From Drosophila miranda (taxonomy: Eukaryota > Arthropoda > Insecta > Diptera > Drosophilidae), in NCBI RefSeq assembly GCF_003369915.1, contig NW_022881603.1:33105522-33169521 (forward strand): a stretch of DNA of 64,000 nt, given 5' to 3'. Position 1 is the stretch's first letter. Every line of letters starts with the position of its first letter. Made by a program: the position numbers and the translations under genes. Under the pieces are notes generated by a model that saw only the letters and a program-made list of their open reading frames with translations, was not told the origin of the DNA and searched no databases. Positions 31,078 to 42,500 of this stretch are shown here, piece after piece.

Positions 31078-34000
31078 CTACACTTGCCGGATATCCTTCC
31101 CGTGGTACCTTCCGATGAGCTTTCCTTGCAGATCTTCCAGCTCATAAATCGAGTTCCCCACTTTCCGTCTAACTCGCGCCTTAAGAAACATTGGCCCTAG
31201 CTTAGCGTTGTAGCCGGCTTGAAAATTGCTTTGTTTAAAATTTCGCCGTAGCACTTCCTGCCCCACCTGGTACGATACTTCCTGTGCCCTCAGGTCATAA
31301 TGCCGTCGATTTCGCTCCCATTGCTTCCGCATCACTTCACACGCTCTCTTTCTGACGATATCCAATGAATCCTCACGTGTGAAGGTCGCTGCCTTGTACT
31401 CTAACATCCCCAATTTCCTCAGCAAAGAATACGTTGCGCCTGAAGACACCATCTGCTGGCCGAAAACCATATAGTAGGGCTTGGATCCTAACCCTGAGTG
31501 AACCGCCGACCTCAACGCACAGCATATTTTGCTAAGACTCTCATCCCAGTCTTTCTGGTCACTGCGAATATACGACCGAATGGCAGCGATGACCGAACGG
31601 TTGACTCGCTCCGAAGCATTGGCTTGGGGAGCGTGGACAGCTGTTAGCGTGTGCGTTATTCGATGCCTTCTGAGCAGGCCTTGAAACTTCTCGGATCGAA
31701 ATTGCGATCCGTTGTCAGATACAATTCCCTCTGGAACTCCGAAAGTATGGAATAACTCCTCCTCTAAATACCTCAGCACAACATCCGCATTTAATTTTTT
31801 TACAGCCTTGAGGAAAACAAATTTCGAATAATGGTCCAGGACAATAAAAATTCCTATATTTCCACTGCGAGACCTAGGATACGGACCTAAGAAATCAATA
31901 TAGAGACGCTGGAAGAACCTTTGCGACTCGGCCGCTTTTCCCATCGGTGGACGTAACGGAGCGTTTGGAGCTTTTGACATTTTACATTGCTCGCAGGCTG
32001 CCACGTAGTCTTTTACGTCATTGACGAGTCCGGGCCAGAAATAATAACGCCGAATCCGCTCGAGTGTCTTGTGGACTCCAACATGGGAAGCCAGCGGATC
32101 ATCGTGTGCTCTCTTAAGCACTTCTTTGACCATCCCCCTGGGTACCCACAACTTCCAAGCAAACGCGTCGTTAAGGATGTTTCCTTTTACATGCTCGGAT
32201 CGCCGATAGATCAGAGAATCAACTATTTTAAGGTCGGGGAGTTGAGCCATATTGCTCTTAATTCACTCCATCAGTTCCAAATATTCTCCCGATTTGAAAT
32301 GAGCTGACTCAATGTCCACCAGCAAGCCATTGCTGAAATCCACTTCAGCCACTTGGTCATATGGGACCCTGGACAAGGCATCCGGAACAACATTCAGCTT
32401 CCCTCTTCTGTGTTGGATACTGAACCGGAAACCTTGCAGCTTTAAAGCCCATCTCGCTAACCTCGAATTCAAATCACTTTGAGACATGAGCCATTTCAGC
32501 GAGGCGTGATCCGTAATTACAGTGAACTCCTGACCCTCTACATAGGCTCTGAATCTTTTTATGCTCACCAGAGCAGCGAGACATTCCTGCTCTGTAACCG
32601 TATAGTTTCTTTGGGCTTTGTTAAGTTTCTTCGAAACAAAGGCTATCGGCAGTTCTTCCCCTTCGACCGACTTCTGTACCAGTACTCCGCCTACACCGCT
32701 TTTACTGGCGTCGCAATGTATAAAAAATGGTTTGCTGAAGTCCGGACTTTGCAAGACCGGAGCACTGCAAAGCATGCCCTTTAACCGCTCAAAAGCTTCC
32801 TTGCCTTCTGTTGTCATCACGAATTTTTGCTTCGGCTTTAATAGGTCGGTCAACGGGGCGGATACAGACGCAAAGTTGTTTATGAATTTTCGATACCACC
32901 CTGCCAATCCCAGAAAGCTTCTCAACGCTTTCAACGACGTCGGCAATGGAAAATCCGAAATAGCCGAGACTTTTTCGGGGTCAGTGCGAATACCACCCTC
33001 TCCTATTATATGCCCTAGGTATCTCACAGAGCGCACACAGAATTTACTTTTCTCGATATTTAAGGTCAAGCCAGCTTCCCGAATCCGCGAGGCCACGGTG
33101 TCCAAAACGAGTAAATGTCTCTCAAACGTATCTGACACCAGCAATAAGTCGTCCAAATAAACGAAGACTTCGTTTCTAAGCGACGCAGGAATGACTTTAT
33201 CCATTAAGCGTGTCATGGTTTGAGAGGCATTACAGAGACCAAACGGCATGACTTTATAATGATACAAGGGCCTCCCTGGAACCGTGAATGCAGTTTTACA
33301 CCTAGATGCCGGATCCAAGGGGATCTGCCAATATGCATCCTTCAGGTCGAGACTACTTATGAACACTGCCTTCGGTAAACGGCTGAGAATGCCATCTATT
33401 TGGGGAAGGGGGTACGCATCTTTTTCCGTAACCTCATTCACTTTTCTGCTGTCCAAACAAACTCTGACTTTTCCCGGTTTCCGGACAAGTACTACTGGCG
33501 AGGACCAAGGACTCTCAGATTCTTCAATCACTCCTAGTTGAAGCATCCTGTCAATCTCAGTGTACAATAACTTCTCAATTGCCGGGGAAACTGGAAAATG
33601 ACGCTGCTTAACAGGCTTCGCGTTTCCAGTGTCTATTGAGTGTGACAACACCGAAGTTTTCCCGAGACCCGATGTCGCAAATGATGGAAAACGTTGGACC
33701 ATTCCCTGCAATTTCAATTGCTGAATGTCTGTGAGAACGTGCTGCTCTGTGGCGGCTGATATTTCCGCCACCTCTAAGGGTGGGGGCAAAAGATCGAACG
33801 ACATCCAAAAATCAATTCCTAAATAAACATCCTGACTTAACGAAGGGATTATGTATATATCTAATTCTTTACTTATACCTTTATACTCTATACTAGTCCT
33901 AAATTTACCAACTTTTTTCTGATGACTTCCATCAGCGGTGCATGCCTTGGACAGCACCTTTTTAAACGGCTTCCTGCTGATAATATATTCTTTGGCCAGT

Positions 34001-34398
34001 TTCCCTCCGATGCAAGTCAGAGCAGCTCCTGTATCGAGCAAACCCACTCGCTTATTATCCAGAAGACCAACTTCAGCATAAGGGCGTTTGTCCCCTTTAT
34101 TTCTTCTAATGCTATTTATGTACTTTACTGACTCCCAGAATTTTTTTAACCGCCGACTGCTGCGAGAACTTGTCTTTGCTTTGTCGCCAAAGCTCGGAAA
34201 CCCAATCTTCCTAATATTTTCCAGCTTAGTATGCCAAAAATACTCTGGCTGACCAGCCGAAAAGGAGTGTGTCATTTCCCGCTCCCCACCACTGCTATAT
34301 ATCCTCACTCCTTTGTCGCCGCTTGCGGGTTGGGAACACTGGTCAGTGGACGAGATGCTGCAGTGCTCCTTTGCGCGTTTTTTTGGCATCGCGCACAT
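31078..34398 (-). pseudogene. Pol polyprotein of element 1, one in-frame TGA
   Basis: Protease (LLDTGAALTCIGGKLA, IIPSLSQDVYLGIDFWMSF), reverse transcriptase (VRVCLDSRKVNEVTEKDAYP, SSLDLKDAYWQIPLD, MPFGLCNASQTM, catalytic VYLDDLLLVS), RNase H (FFIHCDASKSGVGGVLVQ, TVTEQECLAAL, ITDHASLKWLM), then an integrase with HHCC finger (H and H in ASHVGVHKTLERIRRYYFWP, CEQCKMSK), DDE core (LYIDFLGPYP, GIVSDNGSQFRSEKFQGLL, HAPQANASERVNR) and a C-terminal GPY-like part (LGPMFLKARVRRKVGNSIYE). A TGA at 32263-32261 interrupts between RNase H and integrase; the frame is the same on both sides, so this is a single substitution. The reading frame overlaps gag. Confidence 0.92.
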
Positions 34399-35764
34399 GA
34401 AGGTTTATAGGCACTAGAAATACCGCATCCATAGCAAAAAATTTTCCTTTTTTCGCGCAGTCTTGATACCTATGCCCCTCCTTCCTGCAATTCCAGCATA
34501 CGAGAGCAAAAGCGCCTATCTCATCCTCTACCTCTCCTTCAGAAAATTCTACGGCATCATCGATGTTCGCTTCCTCCCAGAGCTCTGATATCTGCTTCTT
34601 AAAGACCGATGGTTTCTGATAACCATGATTCTTACGGACTTCTTCTAAAAAGCATTCCCTTTTCCTGCATATATCCCTCAAGGTTTCCATCGAATCTACC
34701 CGTATGTTAAGAATTTCATGCTGAGTTTCCGGACGTAAATTACGCCTCACAATTTCAATCAGCGTCTTCTCACTAAGAGGCTGGTCGAGTCTATCAGTTA
34801 GCTTTAGGATGGCATCGTAGAAACTTTCGAACGTTTCTTTTTCCCTCTGTTTTCTATCCCTTATCATTTGGCGGATATCCACATCCGTTCTGGAGTCTCG
34901 GAATTGCTTCCTCAACGCAGCACAAAGCTCCTGCCAACGAACTCCTCCTACCGACTTGTGATATCGCCAAAAGAAATCAGATGCCTTGCCATCAAATAGC
35001 GAATTCGCATTACCACACAGAAGTGAGAAATTTCCCTCTAACGTCTGATGAGTAAGGGCCTCAACTCTATAGATAAAGCTATCGATTCCTATTGTATCGG
35101 TGGTTCCTGAAAATCTTAATTTCCAGTTCGACATTATGTGGCCTACTTTGTCTGGTCTTTGGGCCAATTCTGAACCAACCGATCGGGCGCTGGTAGCACG
35201 CGGAGGTAACCCCGGATCTGGTTGCTGCCCATTGATTCCTAGTAGCTGCTTCAAAGAAGTATTCCTGCTAGTATTTGGATTTGGCGTTTGTCTTTGCTGT
35301 TCCATATTATTTATGTGAGCTTCTACATTGGTTTGAATGAGATTCGCCATTTGTTCTGTCAACTGAGTTAACAGCTCGTTCTGCATAGCCTTGACAGCGG
35401 CTGCAATTTCGGCAGACGTCTGGCTCATCTCCACGATGGACGGGTTCTCGCTCGCACTTAGCTCTTCACTTCTCGTTTCGGCCAAATCTGATAAGCTATC
35501 TGCTCTTGGGATTGGTACGAGTCTAGATTGCTGCCTCGTTAACACAGATGTGCTAGCTGGATTTGTAATGGTTTGAGCTATGCAAACCGAATCACAAGTT
35601 GCGCAAATTGTTTTAACAGTGAAATGCGTTTTTATGCATGCCTTATGAAACGGATGCCCGCACTTCGTTTTATAATTTTCCCCAGTTCCCAACTCGGACT
35701 TGGATAAGCTGCATTCTATGCTTCGAGGAGGCTCCCCTTTTCGTGGCGTTCTATCCAGACCCAT
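34343..35764 (-). pseudogene. Gag of element 1 with degenerate RING finger and frameshift
   Basis: Starts MGLDRTPRKGEPP. Residues about 18-62 align with the RING-H2 finger of element 2, but the second cysteine of the first pair is Ser (IECSLSK); KCGHPFHKAC and CATC are kept. Then a Gln-rich linker, a capsid/retrotrans-gag domain (KLRFSGTTDTIGIDSFIYRV, FRDSRTDVDIRQMIRDRKQR, VRRNLRPETQHEIL), and the zinc knuckle CWNCRKEGHRYQDC. Beyond it, an A-run at 34448-34453 is one base shorter than expected: the other frame continues FCYGCGISSAYKPSCARCQK, the second Cys-rich knuckle seen intact in element 2. So the annotated C-terminus is an out-of-frame product. Confidence 0.85.
34378..34384 (-). promoter_or_regulatory. 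Probable -1 frameshift site (A AAA AAC) between gag and pol, element 1
   Basis: In the ancestral gag frame the codons are TGC CAA AAA AAC GCG, so A AAA AAC is correctly phased as a X XXY YYZ slippery heptamer, and pol is in the -1 frame. Phase was worked out by hand; the stimulatory structure downstream was not tested. Confidence 0.55.
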
Positions 35765-36716
35765 AGAACTATTTAATTTCTTCCCTGAATTAATTACATC
35801 ATATTGCGGAATAACCCCCCAATAAATGTATCAAATCTATTTATGTAGCCTGTATAATGAATGTACATATGTATGTGAGTATATATAAAAAAAATATAAC
35901 AAAAAAAGATATAAAAAAAATTATAAAAAAAAATATAGAAGAAAATATAAAAATGTTTCTATAAAACAAATATATAAAGAAATTTAATTCTTTGAAATTA
36001 TACCATCAAAAGAAAAGAATGATCTCCCGACTCCCAATAGCTCCCTGCAGAAGCTGCACACCAATTGTCCGCTTTTTTTTTTAAAAAAGGAGGAGGACAG
36101 GAGGCATTTCATGACAAAAAAAACTCTCCTTGTTTCCTACTCGACTCAATTTCTCGATCACAAACAAATAGAAGAACTGCCATGTTTCCGTTCCAGTCCA
36201 TCTGCCGTGGTCAGAGATTCATCCCTAAGGTTGAATCAACTTGATTTCCAATCGTCAGAATGGCTTTTCAACAAAAACATCAAAACAAATAAAAGATAAA
36301 GTTAAGTGAAAACTATCGCTAGGTAAATGTGGTCAGAAGGCAACTGCTCGCAGCCGACCCATCCTGAATTCCTATGCATTCCATCCCAGTCGTCCCTTCA
36401 CTTGTTGAAAATATAGAAATCCCGCTCGAACCCACATCTCACTGGACAGGTTATCGCCTCTGAGGCTAATTTGCCTGCATTCCAAGTTTTTGTCATGGTT
36501 CCATGCTCGCAGAAAACTTTGTAGTGAAACAGATATTTGCCATCAAAGCTATACGCTAACCAGCGTAAACTTTACGGACAGCTACCCTACGCTATTCACT
36601 CAGACAATACAAGGTTGTAAATAAGACAGATGGGAAAGAAGACAATTGTGGTCAATGTAATGTGTGAGTCCTCCTGGTATTAATTAATCGGAGTCAATCC
36701 GATGTACAACACAAGG
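35765..36716 (-). other. 5' leader of element 1
   Basis: About 950 bp between PBS and gag; AT-rich with poly(A/T) stretches, no ORF supported. A leader of this size also exists in element 2. Confidence 0.7.
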
Positions 36717-36736
36717 TGGCCCCACGTTGGGCGCCA
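36717..36736 (-). promoter_or_regulatory. Primer-binding site of element 1 (tRNA-Lys)
   Basis: The minus strand reads TGGCGCCCAACGTGGGGCCA, starting 26 bases inside the 5' LTR. Identical in element 2. Confidence 0.88.
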
Positions 36737-36762
36737 AAAATAAAGATCTTCTTAATTATTAC

Positions 36763-38814
36763 TGTAATGGGTAGCGAGTACTTGGGCGAGATGGTATTAC
36801 TCGGCTATGACCGGCACGTATTGGTTCCGGCTGCTGGCTCGTCAGCAAGGGGGTGGAGTTGGTTTATTGTCATAGGCCGAGGCCCTTTACTTTCTTTATT
36901 TTAAATTTAACGTGCAAGAAAAAAACAAGCCATACACCTCACGGGACAGAGTTCACTACAAATGACCACATAACACGGACGATTACCTAAAAGACAGACG
37001 GACGATCCTCAGCTGTTTCGAGGACCCCTTGCCCACCCTACCTTGGTCATGCCATTCCATACATCTATCTGTCGGCCATGACCCCTTGGTGTCCGACACG
37101 CGCTACAGGGGCTTGGAAGGGGAGATCATAAGAAGGGTTTAGTTAAACATTATAATGATATTTATTGGAACTAAATTATACATAAAAATACGGGGTATAT
37201 GTTCCCTCCCATAGGCTACCTGGGCCTGGTTCCCTTGAACTAGGATCAGGTAAACTTATAAACTAGTATTTGAATAAATGTGCAATGGTAAAGATTAAAA
37301 TTTAAAGATAGAATATAAATGTTGATTCTTACGGGCTACGAAACGGTGAGGCAATTTGGTCGGAACACCCATAGACAATTTCTTCCATGCCCAAATGATT
37401 GTAATCAAATACCTAGTAAATAAACTCCCTTTTACTGCGGATCCACCGTCGAAAGCGCTTTCTGATGGTTGCTGAAAAACTGTGGTTAATATGATATTTT
37501 GGGTTCGGGTGTATTATTATTGCATTTCCCTTATTAACAAATTGGTTCTTGTTATTTTTTTTTGTTTTGATCTGTCCATGGATGGTTGTTTTAGTTTCAT
37601 ATTCACTCTTCCTCTTGCCCTTCTTTTCCTACTCCATGCTCCCTCACTGCTGTTCTTCATTTCTGCATTTCTTTTTTTATGTATATGTATGTAAACTTAA
37701 ATAGCTGTTCTGCTGCTCGGTACTATTCTGCTTACTCTTATATTAACTTATGTTACTTCTCTCGCCTTATCGCCAGCCCCCTTCGGCTCCGTTGCTGGCG
37801 AGCGTTTTTATAGCTCGCTCGCTCTCCTATTGGGCTCTGCCTTTGCTGCTTTCGTGTTCTCTCTCTCCCCCGCTTTCACTCTCTGCCTATGCGCGCATCA
37901 CCTTTGGCTCCGCTCGCCCTCTTTATTTTTTTGGGGCATTACCCTTGCAGCTCTGAGTATTGAACTCCAACAACACACTAACTCTTTCCTTCCCTATGTG
38001 CTGCGGATCTTAATTGGGCCTTGTTAACTGTATTTGCCATACGGCACGTTTAGGTAGGATTTGCGCTATTTTCCTCCTTTTTCTCCGTTCGTATTTCGCC
38101 GGTGCTAAACTTTCCGCTATCGCGGATTATCGACCGTCCCGCTTTGTGGCCGCCGCCTCACCGACGTCGATCCGGCTGCCCGCGAAGGTCGAGCCTCTCT
38201 GAATTTTTTCTGCGTCTCTGCTCCCTCGCTCTGTGCTGCGACAGATCAGCTGCTTGGAGCGCCGCTGCTTCGCCAGCCCAAATTGCTAGGCGCCAAATCT
38301 AGTGCAGGGAGAAAGAACCGTCTAACGTATTCGGCCCCGAAAGATCTGTGGTAACCCACTTTTTGTTCCTCTTACCCGTCAATCTTGGCTCCAGTGGCCG
38401 ACCTAGCTTCAGTTATCGTAGTCCCGCGACTTTTGCTTTGCTGCTGCTGGATACCACTCGCACTTTGACAATATTCTTTTCTTGACTTTGGAACTTTTTC
38501 ATTAATGATTTTTGCTGAGCCTGTTCGGGGCGATGTTGGTCGCTCGACATCCAAATTCCAAAAGGAAGATGGACACGCTCCCATCCACTATGAGACCGGT
38601 CGGATCCGCTGGATGACGTTCGAATGTCATCGCTTTCTCCTCTTTCTCTTCACCTGCCATCAGCGTTAACTCACCCCCAGAGGGAGCCAACCTTTCAGAG
38701 CACCGTTTAAGAGCCCCTGACTCCAAAACCCCCTGTAGCAGCGAGACTTTGGCTGCCCATACAACGCCGTTGGCGGTCAATTTAGTTTACGCCCTCAGCT
38801 ACAAGCCTCTTACA
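36763..38814 (-). repeat. 5' LTR of element 1
   Basis: 2052 bp; lacks a segment of some 17 bp near 37580 present in the other LTR and otherwise about 99 percent the same by eye. Confidence 0.93.
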
Positions 38815-38818
38815 ATGA

Positions 38819-39583
38819 AAATGTACACTTGAAATGCTTCGCTCTGGATCGCATAAAACATAAAATAAATACAGATGCAACAAAAAAATGGCATTAGAAT
38901 TCCGCTCAAAATAGTTTAACATTTGCTTCGTAATTGGAAGGAATATTTGGTTCAGAGGTGTAATAATCAGCGGCAAATCAAATAAACAATTGATTCCTTA
39001 CAAAATACATAAAACATAATCCGCCAGCAGTCAATAGATAATGTACATTTACAGTTCTCAGATCTTATACATACACATTCATATATATATTTGGGTTTTG
39101 ATAATCTACTTAAAATGGCATGTGCTGACATGTATTACAATACATTATACATATAGTACATACATTTATATCTCATAATAGATCGATTTCCAAGTTGGTA
39201 TAAAATGCATGCAAGTTGAAGGACAGACAAATCAAGTCCCTCCTATATTTAGGTAAAGCTTGCATTGCTTCGTGTGTTGGGTCTGGTCTTCGTGTGTTTT
39301 TCTATGTGTCTTCTGTTGTTGGCCTATGGTCTAGATTTGAGTTATTACATATACATTCATAAAGTTTTGGGATTCTAGAATCCCGTATGCACGTATAGTA
39401 TGACAGCATGTTGTTTCACACATTTGTTTTGGGATTCTAGAATCCCGTATGCACGTATAGTATGACAGCATGTTGTTTCACACAATGCTCCATATTTTCG
39501 ACTAACGACTAATACTAGGTATAGCTAGAGACACTAAGCTACAATTTTTGCCTAAGACTGTTCCGGGTATCCAGTGGCTTGCC
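38819..39583 (-). other. Proximal Cirl 3' UTR
   Basis: Directly follows the Cirl stop. Contains a 63-bp tandem duplication (39363-39488). No good minus-strand AATAAA was found before the LTR insertion, so the transcript probably extends into or used to extend past the insertion site. Confidence 0.5.
39363..39488. repeat. 63-bp tandem duplication with a 16-bp perfect palindrome
   Basis: Two nearly perfect copies starting at 39363 and 39426, each containing gggattctagaatccc, its own reverse complement. Confidence 0.95.
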
Positions 39584-42500
39584 CTACTTTGCAAGCGGCT
39601 CAAGGTAGCAGCGCACCGTGTTGTTATCATCCAGCATGGCCGATAGATGACGCTGTTGATGGTGAGGGGGATGCGGATGGGGGTTAATTTGTGATATATG
39701 CGACGACGATGATGTTGTGGACTGCGGTGATAGTTTCTGAAGCTGTTGCCGCTTCTGTGCAGGCGTCTGATTGGCAGGTGGCAGCGGTGGTCCGGCGTTG
39801 CCGTGACCAAATAGCTCGTTTACCGCCAAACAGGCGCTCGGTGACTTGGCATGCTGTTGCTGCTGTTGCCTAAGCGCGCCCCGCATGGAGCCCTCACCAA
39901 CGCCGCCGCTAACCCCAAAAACCGTACCATTGTGTTCTGGGTGCGCTCCTCCTATTGCTGCTTGCACTGTTCCGGGGGTTTGCGTTCCATAATCAACGGG
40001 CGCTTCATGCTTGCGCTGCTGACGCCTAAAGTAGGATTGAAATTTACTTGTCGCCTTTTACCCTGAATTCGATCTTTGCGTTAGTAACTTACTGAAACCG
40101 CCGTTTAAAGTCCTCATCCTGTAGAGCCATTAATCGACGCATTCGCTCAGCACTTTGGGGTGGTAACCCGTGCGAATCATCCTCCATATCGCTTTCTTCG
40201 TCTTCCTCCTCCTCATCACAGACGCCATCGTGCAGTTGCTCTGCGGCAGTTGTCTCTTCATCATCCTCATCCTCGTCGTCGTCCTCGGCGGCAGTGCAAC
40301 GTCTCGCAGATATTGGCTGCGCCAGCGAATGCTGCTGCTGCTGTTGGTTTCGGGATGAGACACTACCTCCACTTAGACTGCCACCATAGCGCCTACCGCC
40401 AGCAGCCACTGCCGCACGCATGTTGTTAAAAACGCCGGTGCCCACGCTGTTGTTATAGACCTCATCCACATCAAAGTCACTCACTTCGTAGTGCTGGACA
40501 TCAGAGTTGCGATTACTGAGTATCTCCTCGTACACAGGCCCGCCATCCGCTCCGCCGACACTGCCTTGATTATAGTAGGCATCGCCCAGATCACAGTTGG
40601 AATGCTTATTTATATATTGACGCTGCATGAACTCCTGCTGGTACTGCGCCATGTGCGGCGGCGGAGCAGGGAGCTGTTGCTGGCCACCAGCTCGTCGCTG
40701 CTGCTGCTGTTGTTGCTGATGCTGCAAGTGCAACAGATGAGCATGCTGCTCGGCCTGCTCCTCATCGGAGGAGAGTTGCTGCTGCTGCTGTTGATAATAG
40801 GCAGCAGCGTTTGGTGGCTGTGGTGGGTCCAGGGCCTCTGCATAGTGCGGATGTGCTTGTTGTCCTGGCTTGGTCTTCTTGTACGATGGATAGAACAGCA
40901 CTTGGGAGGCTGCAGTGGCCCGGCTGTGCAGGGAACCACTCGGAGAGGCCGGAATAGCTCCTACGCCACCCCTCTTTTTCTTGCCATGCTGGCTGTTTGG
41001 CTTTTGCGTCCAGTAGAACACCTCATGGGCCTGCTGCGGAGAGGATGTTGCTGCCCCAGCGTTGTTGTAGTACTCCCTTTGGGCCTTCATCCCGCCAGCC
41101 GTCTGCTTCCAGCTGTAGTAGTCCGGTTGGTGGTAATAGGCCTCCCCCAAAGGTGGCTGTTGCTGCTGCTGCTTGTGGGCGAATATCAGGTGAGTAGATC
41201 CTGCCGAGCTCGTTGGCGATGCATGACCGGTGGAGCGCAAAGTATTTCCCCTTTCCAGCACTACATGACCGCCAAGAGACTGAGATGGCTGCAGGGTGCC
41301 CTTTATTAGTCCGCTCTTTAATGTGCGTCTCTGCTGGGCTTCGTTGAGCTCACAATCGGAACTGGCGCCCATGATGGCATCTTCGGTAGCCGACATATGC
41401 TGCTGCTGCTGCTGCTCGTCGTGGGCGTCATCATTTTTCCCCAGCGGTAGTTTGGATTTCTTTGCAGTCGAAACGCTGCATAGCGTTCCAGCGTTGGTGC
41501 CACCAAGTCCAGTACCACCTCCGGCCACTATACCTGAAGAAATTGAGGTGTTGGAGCAACGCAGACACTTGGGAAGCCATGCGTGCTGTCGCACATATTT
41601 GCGATACTCTCGGCGAATTTTCTCATTCTGGATGCAATGGAACACAAAGATATAGAGTCCCAAGAGGGTGTTGAAACAGATGAAGTTATATCCATAGATG
41701 CCGGTCACGTCCTCATCCATTTTAGCTCCGCGCAAGTAGAAATAGGCTGAGCACCAAACAGCGCTGAGCAGCAGGAAGAACACAAACGAGCAACGTATGT
41801 CGAAGCTGCAATCAAGGAGACAGCACCAAAAGATTATCCCATCGGTTATCGACGGAAAGTGTGAGAGATCTTACCGAACAGTGGCAAGGCGTGTGTGCTC
41901 TTTGGTCTTCAATCCGGTCCGACTCTTGCGGCACATGATAATCCAGGAGAGGAAGGTGTATCCAATGGCAGCCTGAGAAGATTATTGGCGGTATTGATTG
42001 GGTTTTTCCAAGATGGTTTTTATGGGAGCTTACCATAAAGAAGATAAGCACTGGAACAACAAAGGTGGCATAGAACACAGCATTGGCCTCCATAAGGACG
42101 CAATAATCGTTTTGGGTGTAAGTGCTGGGATTGATGACCAGCGATATGGCCACCACGCTCAACGACAAGCCATAGGACAGCAGGTAATAGCAGTTCACTT
42201 TCGGTGTCTGATCCACCTCCAGGAGCAGCTCGTCCGAAGTGAGAGTGGAGTACGAATGGAAGGCTACAGGTGTGGATAGGATGTTAAAGCTGTGGGAATT
42301 TCTTTACATAGAGTGGCAGAAGCGGTGTGCTTACCTTCGTAGCAGAACCAGGAGGTGCCAGAGAGTATGGCACAGTGGAGGAAAACGGTTATGAAACCAC
42401 AGAAGATGCTTGTTTCGGTCTGTTCAATGCCCAGTAGAAAGAGCAGCTCAATGGCCAGTAAGCAAATATAAATGTTGATATAAATCGAGATGCGTGCAGA

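Larger units (their letters stand above)
28937..38814 (-). mobile_element. Ty3/gypsy LTR retrotransposon, 9.9 kb (element 1)
   Basis: Complete element: LTRs 28937-31003 and 36763-38814, both TGTAAT...TTACA, with the 4-bp target duplication ATGA at 28933-28936 and 38815-38818. In element orientation: 5' LTR, tRNA-Lys PBS, long leader, gag with N-terminal RING-like finger, pol (protease, RT, RNase H, integrase), purine tract, 3' LTR. No env. Domain order with integrase last is Ty3/gypsy. Very long LTRs, Lys primer, 4-bp duplication and lack of env suggest the Osvaldo/Ulysses lineage (inference). By eye the LTRs differ at about 27 positions and one indel of some 17 bp, so insertion is fairly recent. 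The copy carries a gag frameshift and a pol stop. Confidence 0.93.

Noticed and set aside
31078..35764. An env gene making element 1 a retrovirus-like element
   Set aside because: Integrase ends 74 bases from the 3' LTR; there is no room for env.
40491..41309. Plus-strand 272-codon Leu-rich ORF opposite Cirl
   Set aside because: Antisense of polyQ/CAG tracts in the Cirl C-tail exon.
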